Shown here: positions 1-6,675 of the stretch, piece by piece | Position numbering within the stretch: the stretch's first letter is position 1 | Layout: every line of letters begins with the position of its first letter | Origin: Thermogutta sp. | Lineage (GTDB): Bacteria; Planctomycetota; Planctomycetia; Pirellulales; Thermoguttaceae | Direction: 5' to 3' | Assembly (NCBI GenBank): GCA_012798155.1 | Contig: JAAZNR010000225.1 | Span: 1 to 8,227 of the forward strand | DNA length: 8,227 bases | Position numbers and translations under genes: made by a program | The notes under the pieces: model-generated | Seen by the model: the letters and a program-made list of their open reading frames with translations, nothing else | Told to the model about the DNA's origin: nothing | The model's database searches: none

Positions 1-116
1 ACGCTCCGCGATGTCCCCGTCAGTTTTTTGACGACCTCCCGGCAGCCCCGCCGTTCCTCGTCGGACGGACGAACGATGTGCTTCTTCTTGGGGATGGGGC
101 AGCTTCGCCTTGACAA
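1..116 (-). CDS. IS630-family transposase, N-terminal fragment running off the window
   Basis: Read on the minus strand from about position 95 to the window edge, the sequence encodes PKKKHIVRPSDEER, a short Cys-containing stretch, then VVKKLTGTS. This matches the usual start of IS630-family (DDE) transposases, where K-K-Y/H-I-V-x-L-(T/S)-x-E-E-R is followed by a helix and a G-T/S-S-Q-K-V-R-R-A-type segment. Only about 30 recognisable residues are inside the window. The start is uncertain: there is no ATG in frame nearby. TTG at 116-114 is the closest alternative start and GTG at 143-141 the next; neither has a good ribosome binding site, so the copy could be degraded. The reading frame stays open upstream of these into the SWIM gene's 3' end. 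The catalytic DDE residues would lie outside the window and cannot be judged. The family assignment comes from remembered motif shape, not a search. Confidence 0.5.
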   Translation of the reverse strand, partial: MSRRSCPIPKKKHIVRPSDEERRGCREVVKKLTGTSRS

Positions 117-131
117 GGTCGCATTGCCTGA

Positions 132-150
132 ACAGCTCGACACAAGCTGT
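132..150. repeat. Inverted repeat ACAGCT-N7-AGCTGT
   Basis: The perfect 6-bp arms ACAGCT (132-137) and AGCTGT (145-150) enclose 7 bases. The repeat sits between the SWIM gene's end and the transposase fragment. It could be part of the insertion element's end, an operator, or chance. No T-run follows on either strand, so it is not a convincing terminator. Confidence 0.3.
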
Positions 151-163
151 GACCTGTCTACTC

Positions 164-193
164 CGGGGAAGCATACCTTCTCGAACTTCCCCG
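164..193 (-). terminator. Stem-loop downstream of the SWIM gene, possible terminator
   Basis: CGGGGAAG (164-171) pairs perfectly with CTTCCCCG (186-193), an 8-bp GC-rich stem with a 14-base loop. It begins 26 bases after the SWIM stop codon on the minus strand, where a terminator would be expected. There is no T-run after it, so it is not a canonical intrinsic terminator. It might act as an mRNA 3' end structure or be part of the mobile element boundary. Confidence 0.3.
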
Positions 194-219
194 CTCGCAA
201 AACTCGATTCACGCCATTC

Positions 220-2007
220 CTATAGGCCGGCTTGATTCAATTCGTCTTGCAGCGCATGGAGCGAGCGATTCTCCGCTCGGAGGTTCGAAATGTAAGCTTC
301 CCATTCGCCATTGCGGGCCGACGTCTTAAACAATCGGCGGATCTTCTTCAAGTAGTGGCAGGCTGTCCGGTAGTTCCCGCGACCGCGCATACCGATCAAC
401 CCTTCGGCCTCGGCTTGATAGATCTTCAAAGCGGACTCGGGATAGGGCTTTTCGGCGGCTTGGGCCACCTCCAGGTCCACGCGGTCCCAGGTTGCGATGA
501 ATCGGCGACCGTCGGAATGAGACTCCAGCCGCTCGATGGCTTGCGAAATCTCGCCTTCGTCCAGGTGAATGCGGATCAACTCCGCGGAATCCTGCGGGAC
601 GCTCGACATCATCTCCGGCCGCAACGAATCCCACGTCTTCAGTTTCTTGGCATACTTACGGACCTCCTGATATTTCGGCAAGTTGGGGCGGCGACGGAAT
701 TCGTCGATGCAAAGCTCCAGCAGCGGCTTCCAGTTCTTCTGCGATTTGTAGAATCGCTTCAGCCAATCCCTTAACTCCCCATTGTCGCGGCTGCTCTCGT
801 TCGAGAGACGTTCCCGCACGAGGTCGTGGGCCAGGTCGGCATGGTTGTGGGCGATGAGCCGGTCGGCGTGGCCCGTCAATTCGTAGTCCGAAGCTGCCGC
901 GATCTCCTTAAGGGCGTCTTCCAGCTTCCCCCGCTGGAGCAGACGCTCGACCAGGTTGCCGGTCAGCCCGAACTCCCGGCAATGCTGCACGAAGGCTTCA
1001 TCATCGTCCGGCTCCCCCTGGAGGTCCAGCAACAATCCGCCCCAAGTTTCACGCCGCCACTTGCTACTGAAGTCGTTGCCGCCGGGCGTCACTTCGCGAA
1101 TCCAACCGGCAATAGTTTCCCGTTCGGCCGGCGTGGCTTGCTTCAGAAGAATGTCGGGCACGTTGTCGGAGAGGCCGATGCCGCCGAAATTGACGTCGAA
1201 CCGCAACACCTCGAACAGCGCCCGCACGGCCGACTCTCTTGTTTCGGTACCTTCGGCGAGATGAGGCAGACACTTTCCCAGCGCGGCGATGCACGCACCT
1301 GCGGCGCTGACGACGTCGCCGGTCTCATCGTGGAACGTTTCGTACTCGCCGATAAACCCGTCGAGGATGCCGCTGTAAACGGCTGCTGCCGACTCGAACT
1401 TCTGCTGCCTCCGAAACTGATCGCCGATCTTGCGGAGTGCTTCCAGGGCCGCGGTCAATTGCTGGTCGGCTTCCCAGCCGTAGCCGGCGCCGGCGAAGGC
1501 CGCGACCGTTTGACGGCGGTAGTCGTCCGGCTTCACGACCGCGTCTGAGGCAACCGCCGCCGGCAGAGCCAGGTCGAGCCACGATTCCAAGTCCGGCTCC
1601 TGTTCCACCATTTGCTCGATCAGCCCGATGAGCTTCGACTTGCTGCATCCGGAAAGTCGTTTTTCGAGCGGTTCGGTTTCACGGAATTCGTCCGGCCTAT
1701 GCAGCCAGGTGAGCAGCAGGGCCGCCACATGTTTGCAGGTCCCGCCGCCGCCGACGGGGCAACTGCATTCGGCTTCGAGAATCCGATTGCCATCGACACG
1801 GGCGGTCAACACGTAATAGTCGGCTGATCGGCCGTAACAGCGGCCCTTGAGCAGTTCACCTTGGCGCCGGCAATCGAAGACTGCACGTGAGTGAAAATAG
1901 CTCTCACCGAGCCGGAAACTCCGCTCACCGACGTGCCGCTCGATCGCCCTCTCCGTCAGCCCCGCTTCCGCTCGTTGCTTCTTCTTTCCTTCCTTTGTGG
2001 TTGCCAT
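220..2007 (-). CDS. SWIM zinc-finger domain protein, 595 aa
   Basis: The protein carries a SWIM-type zinc finger near its N terminus. Residues C81, C83, C91 and H93 form the CxC-x7-CxH pattern, followed by the hydrophobic helix VAALLLTWL that is typical of the family. SWIM fingers are predicted to bind DNA or proteins; bacterial members are often found with SNF2-type helicases or as stand-alone proteins of unknown role. No helicase is visible here. Residues 115 to 595 are rich in Leu, Ala, Glu and Arg helices and look like an alpha-helical TPR-like solenoid. There is no signal peptide or membrane segment, so it should be cytoplasmic. The first 20 residues are basic (KEGKKKQR). The ATG at 2007 is chosen because a strong GGAGGAGGG ribosome binding site lies just before it. 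The stop is TAG. The gene follows mnmE by 214 bases and probably has its own promoter. The domain call is firm; the cellular function is unknown. Confidence 0.85.
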   Translation of the reverse strand: MATTKEGKKKQRAEAGLTERAIERHVGERSFRLGESYFHSRAVFDCRRQGELLKGRCYGRSADYYVLTARVDGNRILEAECSCPVGGGGTCKHVAALLLTWLHRPDEFRETEPLEKRLSGCSKSKLIGLIEQMVEQEPDLESWLDLALPAAVASDAVVKPDDYRRQTVAAFAGAGYGWEADQQLTAALEALRKIGDQFRRQQKFESAAAVYSGILDGFIGEYETFHDETGDVVSAAGACIAALGKCLPHLAEGTETRESAVRALFEVLRFDVNFGGIGLSDNVPDILLKQATPAERETIAGWIREVTPGGNDFSSKWRRETWGGLLLDLQGEPDDDEAFVQHCREFGLTGNLVERLLQRGKLEDALKEIAAASDYELTGHADRLIAHNHADLAHDLVRERLSNESSRDNGELRDWLKRFYKSQKNWKPLLELCIDEFRRRPNLPKYQEVRKYAKKLKTWDSLRPEMMSSVPQDSAELIRIHLDEGEISQAIERLESHSDGRRFIATWDRVDLEVAQAAEKPYPESALKIYQAEAEGLIGMRGRGNYRTACHYLKKIRRLFKTSARNGEWEAYISNLRAENRSLHALQDELNQAGL

Positions 2008-2010
2008 TTT

Positions 2011-2022
2011 CCCTCCTCCTCC
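2011..2022 (-). promoter_or_regulatory. Strong ribosome binding site of the SWIM gene
   Basis: On the minus strand the sequence GGAGGAGGAGGG is followed by AAA and the ATG at 2007. This is an extended purine-rich Shine-Dalgarno tract, much stronger than those of yidC or mnmE. It fixes the start of the SWIM gene and suggests efficient translation. Confidence 0.6.
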
Positions 2023-2050
2023 GTTGTCGCGGCTGCGAACGCCCTGCGAT

Positions 2051-2065
2051 AGAACTCCCAGTTCT
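2051..2065. repeat. Inverted repeat AGAACT-CCC-AGTTCT in the SWIM leader
   Basis: Perfect 6-bp arms, AGAACT (2051-2056) and AGTTCT (2060-2065), enclose CCC. The centre is about 50 bases upstream of the SWIM start codon. It could form a small hairpin in the leader transcript or be a dyad operator. The symmetry is direct observation; the role is a guess. Confidence 0.3.
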
Positions 2066-2161
2066 TGTCACCCAAGCCCTCGTGCATCTGCATCGCGGAG
2101 CGAAGGCGTGCGCCCTTTGCGTTGTAGCAATCGGGGCGAAGAATGCAACATCCGGCCGCCG

Positions 2162-2190
2162 ATCCTACTGCAACCATCGGGACTTCGCAA
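2162..2190 (-). promoter_or_regulatory. Possible sigma-70-like promoter for the SWIM gene
   Basis: On the minus strand TTGCGA (2190-2185) and TAGGAT (2167-2162) are separated by exactly 17 bases. Each box matches the TTGACA / TATAAT consensus at four of six positions. It lies about 155 bases upstream of the SWIM start and just after the mnmE stop. A match of this quality can arise by chance, so this is only a candidate. The alternative is read-through from the yidC-mnmE operon, as no clear terminator follows mnmE. Confidence 0.22.
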
Positions 2191-2221
2191 GTAACATCGC
2201 AAGCGGCTCCGCCGACGCGGG

Positions 2222-3658
2222 CTATTTGCCGATACAGAAGCGAGAAAACACCCGGTCCAAAATATCCTCCGTGTAGACCGCGCCGACGATCTCTCCCAAG
2301 GCGTCGAGTGCGGCCCGAACCGAGGCCGCCACGTATTCTTCCGCCAAGCAATGGCCGAGCCGCTCTAATGCCTCTTCCAAGGCGGAGATCGCCGAAAGCA
2401 GGCATCGTTGAGTATCGGCGCTAGTCGAAGGCAAGTCGCCGCGGGATGTCCCCCTCTCTGCCAATCGCCTGACGATCATTGCGCGGAGTTGGTCGACTCC
2501 CTCTCGCGTGGCGGCACTCGTACAGACGTCGGGTTGTAAAGGATTCGAAAATCCGGTCGCCGCCAAGTCGCACTTGGTGGCCGCCACGAGACAACGATCG
2601 CGGACCGCGGCGAGAAAACGTCGCTCTTGAACCGTAAGCTCCCAGCGACAGTCCGCGCAAAAGACGAGCAGGTCGGCGGCCCTCATGGTTTCCCATGCGG
2701 CGCGAGCCGCCTCCGCGCGCAAAGCATCGACCCTGGGCTGCGTTTCGACCCCGCGGGCCGAACCGTGCGGGGAGAGAGTCGAGATCGCCGAATCTTGCGA
2801 GTCGGGGGGGGCGAGGTCCTCGTCGCCGGCCGTGTCGATCAAAATGATCGGAATGCCTCGTTGCTCCGTTTCCGCGGCCAGATAATCGCGGGTCGTTCCG
2901 GGCAAATCGGATACGATGGCCTTTTCGCCTTCGAGGATCGCGTTGAAGAGGCTGCTTTTGCCCGCGTTGGGCCGACCGCAGAGCACAACCCGGTAGCCTC
3001 GCCGAGCGTCCTCCCGCGATCGCAGCCGAGCCGAAATTCGGCGGAGTTCGTCCCTGGCGCGGCCCAGCCGCCTTTGTGCTTCATCGCGCGGCAAGAAAGA
3101 GATGTCTTCCTCGGCGAAATCCAGCCCGGCCTCCAGTTCCGCAAGCAAGTTGATCAAATCTTCACGCACTGCTTGAAGGGGTCGGCGGATTCCGCCCGCC
3201 AATTGCTTCAACGCCGCGGCCAGCTCTTCGTCGTTGCCCGCCGCGATCACGGCGGCGACGGCTTCAGCCTGGGCGAGGTCGATACGGCCGGCGAGGAAGG
3301 CGCGCATCGTAAACTCGCCCGGCTTGGCGGGCCGAACCCCCAATCCGGCGAGACATGCCTCGAGCAATACCGGGCCGCCCCAAGTATGAATCTCAACGCA
3401 GGTTTGGCCCGTGTAACTTCGGCCTCCCGGCCAATAAAAAACGGTGCCCGGCCAAGCGTGGCGGATGTCCGCGGCGCGAAGCAGCGCCCGCATGACGGCC
3501 GCTTCGGACGGGGGCGGCTTTCCCGCAAGGTTCGGCGAGGCCACGACGCGCGAGACCGCAGCCCAGGCCTCGGGACCGGAAACCCGGATGATTCCCCTGG
3601 CGGAGGGACCGAGGGGCGACGAGACGGCGGCGATCGTGTCTTCCCAAGTCGCGGCCAT
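2222..3658 (-). CDS. mnmE: tRNA uridine-5-carboxymethylaminomethyl(34) synthesis GTPase MnmE
   Basis: MnmE works with MnmG to add a carboxymethylaminomethyl group to the wobble uridine of certain tRNAs, using a tetrahydrofolate one-carbon donor and GTP hydrolysis in the cytoplasm. The N-terminal folate-binding domain (about 1-125) starts WEDTIAAVSSPLG and includes GEFTMRAFLAGRIDLAQAEA (114-133). A helical domain flanks the inserted G domain: G1 GRPNAGKS (228-235), G2 TTRD (255-258), G3 DTAG (275-278), G4 TKCD (361-364). The protein ends FCIGK, the family signature, with catalytic-region Cys475. Length (478 aa) is slightly above the usual 450-460. Two oddities: G4 has Thr in place of the usual Asn, and about 27 extra polar residues lie between DTAG and the helix ARAAWETM. 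The start ATG gives the expected N terminus, but no strong ribosome binding site precedes it. It begins 22 bases after the yidC stop, so co-transcription is likely. Confidence 0.96.
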   Translation of the reverse strand: MAATWEDTIAAVSSPLGPSARGIIRVSGPEAWAAVSRVVASPNLAGKPPPSEAAVMRALLRAADIRHAWPGTVFYWPGGRSYTGQTCVEIHTWGGPVLLEACLAGLGVRPAKPGEFTMRAFLAGRIDLAQAEAVAAVIAAGNDEELAAALKQLAGGIRRPLQAVREDLINLLAELEAGLDFAEEDISFLPRDEAQRRLGRARDELRRISARLRSREDARRGYRVVLCGRPNAGKSSLFNAILEGEKAIVSDLPGTTRDYLAAETEQRGIPIILIDTAGDEDLAPPDSQDSAISTLSPHGSARGVETQPRVDALRAEAARAAWETMRAADLLVFCADCRWELTVQERRFLAAVRDRCLVAATKCDLAATGFSNPLQPDVCTSAATREGVDQLRAMIVRRLAERGTSRGDLPSTSADTQRCLLSAISALEEALERLGHCLAEEYVAASVRAALDALGEIVGAVYTEDILDRVFSRFCIGK

Positions 3659-3680
3659 AGTCTTGCATGCCCGCTAACGC

Positions 3681-6299
3681 TCAACCGCGGCGACGAGCCT
3701 TACTACCGGCCCTGGTTTTTTGCGGCGACTTCTTTTCCACCGGTTTAGGAGGTTTGTGCCCGTCCACGGTTTGTCGCAGGGTACGATCCCATTTCTCGGC
3801 CCATTCCTTGACGGCGGTTTTCCATCCCGGCTGCGACGGTTTCTTGGCAACGGGGACTCCGCCGGCAGGCTTCATCTGCAACAGAACCCGCCGCTCGCCC
3901 AATCCCCACAGACTGGAGATGATGAAGTACAAGCATAGGCCGCTGGGCACCTTGTAGAACAGAATGCCCATGAAAATCATCATGAACGTCATTACCTTTT
4001 GTTGCATGGCCGCCGTCTCATCGGCGGGCGGCGGCATCATCTTCTTTTGCTGCCAAAGGAAGATCACGATCGTGAGTATGGGCAGGAGATTGAAGTACGG
4101 CCCCAATGCGAACATGCCATGACCGCGATTGAACCAATCCGGCCACAGAAAGCTCCAGTTGAACAGCATATCCGGTGCCGCCAAATTGGAACACCAGCGG
4201 ATGCTCTCCGAGATGAGGGGAGCTTGTCGCAGCTCCACGTCGATGGCCAGTGCTTTGTACAAGCCGATGAAAATGGGTAATTGAATGAACAACACCAAGC
4301 AGCCGGAAAAAGGATTATAGTTGTGCCGTCGAAACAGCTCTTGAATGCGTACGTTGCGCTCTTGCAGGTCTTTGTGCTGCTCTTGAATCCGTTTGATCTC
4401 CGGCTGCAACTCCTGCATCTTGTGGGCATTGAGCGTCTGTTTTCGGCTGATCGGAAACATGCATAGTCGCACCATCGCCGTCAGCATCAGAATGGCCAGG
4501 CCGTAATTGAAGACCATATAATCATGGAAAAAGTGCAACAAACGAGTCATCGGCTCGGCGACGAACCAGAACCAGCCGTACTGAATCAAGCCGCTCAAGC
4601 CGTATGCGTTGAGCAGGTCTTGACGCTTGGGTCCGAGGAATATGCTGTAGGTGTGGCTGAGCGACTCCCCGGGCGGCAGCGGCGCCGGCAAGCTCGTTAG
4701 CCGGCACGAGACGTTCGTCAGAAACTCGTAGTCGGCTTCGGGTGTGCCGATTCGATAAGGACGCACGTCCTCAAACCAGAGCGCGCTGGTGGATTCCTTC
4801 TGCGGGATGAGGATGGCCGAAAAATACTGAGCGTCCACGCCCACCGCCGTCACGTTGTCCGATTCGTCCTTCCACGGGACGCCCGCTTTGTCCCGGGCGA
4901 TGGAAGAACAGGACACCAACCGCAAGCCGCCGTTTCCCAATTTGACGGCGACGTCGCGGAGCCCGACGGCCGACCAACTGTTGCTCATTTTGCGGGCATA
5001 CCAGGAGCCTTCCGTGGGCAGACCGTTGGGGCCGTCCAGTTGATAAGCCACCGCGATTTCCCGGTCGCCGACGTTGAAGCAATCTACGGCCAACGTGAGG
5101 TGGTGATTCGTTTCGTCCAGGTCGGTTAGCCGTTCGGGGTTTCCCTTGACGATACGATACGTCTTGGTGAGAACGAGCTTTTTCTCGGGAAGCCAAACGC
5201 CGAAACGGATCGTATCGCGTACTCCGTCTTGGAAACCGGCGGAGGCCTCGGGGGGCCAACTTTCCGGCTTGCGCGGGTCCGCCCCCTCCGGCAGGACCCG
5301 CCACGTCCGCCCACGCAAAGAGACGCCGGGCAATTCCAGTCGAGCCAATTCGTCATGCAGCGCCTCGCGTTCGACGGGGTTTTCGGTCTTCTGAAGTTTC
5401 TCCTCAAACGCAAGGCGACGGTCTAGGAGGCGATCTTTGTCGAATTGGGCCAGCGTCGTCAAGAAGGATGGGGGAGCCGAGTCTTCCGGCCGAATGATCT
5501 CCAAAGGTTTACGGCGCAATGTGGCGGTAAGCTCGATTTGCTTATTATCTCGCAGGACGGTGAGGGCGACTTTTTGTCCGGGTCTGGTACGAGCGAGAAC
5601 GGCCTCCAAGGAACGAACTCCCACCACCTTTTGTCCGTCGACCGAACGCAAGAGGTCGCCCGGCCGCAGTCCGGCCTCAGCCGCGGGCGTACCGGGGCCG
5701 ACGACCTCCACCGGGCAACCGTCCCCGATAAGACCCGAGTCCTCGAAGATGTGGCCCAAATAGCCGCCCCAATACTCGGTGTCGCAATACCGCGGATTGT
5801 TCAGCTCGACGCGTATGACCGCCGCCCCCTCGTTCGTAAGCGTGACCAGCATCCGGTATGGCCGGCCGGCATCCAGGGTTCCCAACGTGTAGTACGCGGG
5901 GGGTGGATCGGGTACCGCAACTACGTCTTGTTCCTCCGCTATTTTGTCCTCCGGTTTGTCCTCCGGAGCGGCCTGTTTATGGCCATCCTCCGGGACGGGC
6001 TGTTTATCGCCGGAGTCGCCGCCCGCCGGTTCCTCCGCGGTAAGGGAGGAATCGCCTGGCTCCGCCGAATCGCCGAGATCCGGTGCCGTATCGGGGGGGT
6101 TCGAGGGGGCCGCGGCGTCCGCCGCCGGGTTCGCGGGAGCTTTCGCCAGATCGGCGGCTTTTGGGGCGAGATCGGCACCCTCTTTTTTCGAAAACCGTGA
6201 CATGAAATAGAAATTGGCAACGATGATTGCCATCGATAGGGCGAGGAAGAAGAAATATCGCCCAAGTTGCGGCCGGTTGCCGTCGGAAGGCTCTAACAT
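3681..6299 (-). CDS. yidC: Membrane protein insertase YidC with an internal PDZ domain, 872 aa
   Basis: YidC inserts and folds proteins in the inner membrane, alone or with SecYEG. Residues about 15-33 are the first membrane segment. Residues 38-135 are a Pro/Ala/Asp/Glu-rich acidic linker. A periplasmic beta-domain follows (about 136-565), but it is interrupted at about 186-265 by a PDZ-like domain, seen in VVGPGTPAAEAGLRPGDLLR and the following VDGQKV. The Oxa1 core (about 570-810) has membrane segments near 596-614, 665-685, 735-750 and 768-800. R611, in AMVRLCMFPISRKQ, matches the conserved groove arginine. The cytoplasmic coiled-coil hairpin is about 615-660. The tail (810-872) is Lys/Arg-rich, as expected for ribosome contact. 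The protein is much longer than the roughly 550 aa of E. coli YidC because of the linker, the PDZ and periplasmic additions. The ATG at 6299 is preceded by GGACGGAG at about 10 bases. mnmE follows after 22 bases. Confidence 0.96.
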   Translation of the reverse strand: MLEPSDGNRPQLGRYFFFLALSMAIIVANFYFMSRFSKKEGADLAPKAADLAKAPANPAADAAAPSNPPDTAPDLGDSAEPGDSSLTAEEPAGGDSGDKQPVPEDGHKQAAPEDKPEDKIAEEQDVVAVPDPPPAYYTLGTLDAGRPYRMLVTLTNEGAAVIRVELNNPRYCDTEYWGGYLGHIFEDSGLIGDGCPVEVVGPGTPAAEAGLRPGDLLRSVDGQKVVGVRSLEAVLARTRPGQKVALTVLRDNKQIELTATLRRKPLEIIRPEDSAPPSFLTTLAQFDKDRLLDRRLAFEEKLQKTENPVEREALHDELARLELPGVSLRGRTWRVLPEGADPRKPESWPPEASAGFQDGVRDTIRFGVWLPEKKLVLTKTYRIVKGNPERLTDLDETNHHLTLAVDCFNVGDREIAVAYQLDGPNGLPTEGSWYARKMSNSWSAVGLRDVAVKLGNGGLRLVSCSSIARDKAGVPWKDESDNVTAVGVDAQYFSAILIPQKESTSALWFEDVRPYRIGTPEADYEFLTNVSCRLTSLPAPLPPGESLSHTYSIFLGPKRQDLLNAYGLSGLIQYGWFWFVAEPMTRLLHFFHDYMVFNYGLAILMLTAMVRLCMFPISRKQTLNAHKMQELQPEIKRIQEQHKDLQERNVRIQELFRRHNYNPFSGCLVLFIQLPIFIGLYKALAIDVELRQAPLISESIRWCSNLAAPDMLFNWSFLWPDWFNRGHGMFALGPYFNLLPILTIVIFLWQQKKMMPPPADETAAMQQKVMTFMMIFMGILFYKVPSGLCLYFIISSLWGLGERRVLLQMKPAGGVPVAKKPSQPGWKTAVKEWAEKWDRTLRQTVDGHKPPKPVEKKSPQKTRAGSKARRRG

Positions 6300-6399
6300 C
6301 CGCAGAAAACTCCGTCCGATAGGGGGCGAATCCGAGACGAGCCTAGGTTTGGAACGACCGCAAATCCTAGCAACTCGGCCTCAGTCCATTCGGCTTATC

Positions 6400-6416
6400 G
6401 TAAGTCCTGAACTTAC
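6400..6416. repeat. Inverted repeat GTAAGT-N5-ACTTAC at the predicted yidC transcription start
   Basis: Perfect 6-bp arms, GTAAGT (6400-6405) and ACTTAC (6411-6416), enclose CCTGA. The repeat begins one base past the proposed -10 box on the minus strand, so it would cover the transcription start. That is a common place for a repressor site, but it could also form a short hairpin at the 5' end of the transcript. Confidence 0.35.
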
Positions 6417-6417
6417 T

Positions 6418-6446
6418 ATTGTCCGGCTAATCCGCCGCCGGTTCAA
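6418..6446 (-). promoter_or_regulatory. Candidate yidC-mnmE promoter
   Basis: On the minus strand TTGAAC (6446-6441) and GACAAT (6423-6418) are separated by 17 bases. The -35 box keeps TTGA and the -10 box keeps A, A, A, T of the consensus. The transcription start would be near 6411, giving a leader of about 110 bases before yidC. The spacing and location fit well, but the claim is from pattern alone. Confidence 0.4.
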
Positions 6447-6626
6447 GCCGCAAAACCGAGGGGAGCTGGAAAATAAGGGAAAGGAATCGCGAGTTCCGCC
6501 CGTGCACGGAATCCGCCTGGAACCCGTCTGGGGGGGGCGGCAAACGGAGTGGGGTCCGGCACCGCGGCACCGCCCCTGATACATCATTCCCGAGATCCGC
6601 CGGCCCGGCCCTCGCATTGCTATCCT

Positions 6627-6670
6627 TTGCCCGGGAGGAAAACGGAGGTTGCCTGGGAGGAAAACGGGGG
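6627..6670. repeat. Two tandem copies of a 22-bp repeat
   Basis: Copy one (6627-6648) begins TTGCCCGGGAGGAAAACGG and copy two (6649-6670) begins TTGCCTGGGAGGAAAACGG. The two 22-base units differ at only two positions and abut exactly. At 22 bp, about two helical turns, both copies face the same side of the DNA. They lie about 200 bases upstream of the proposed yidC promoter. They may be a regulator's paired binding site or a simple duplication. Confidence 0.75.
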
Positions 6671-6675
6671 CCGCG

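Noticed and set aside
28..225. A 65-codon plus-strand open frame at the left edge
   Set aside because: It is antisense to the transposase start, which has family-like sequence, and it has no support of its own.
826..1548. A 240-codon plus-strand open frame opposite the SWIM gene
   Set aside because: It is antisense to a good coding frame and has no recognisable domain or ribosome binding site.
2222..2260. A terminator after mnmE
   Set aside because: The only dyad near the stop is GCGG-AG-CCGC, too short and without a T-run.
2627..3748. A 373-codon plus-strand open frame opposite mnmE
   Set aside because: It overlaps mnmE on the opposite strand nearly throughout, shows no domain I recognise, and long antisense frames are expected in GC-rich DNA. 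mnmE is firmly supported by its motifs.
5445..6200. A 251-codon plus-strand open frame opposite the yidC 5' part
   Set aside because: It is antisense to the linker and PDZ regions of yidC and is Arg/Gly-rich with no family signature.
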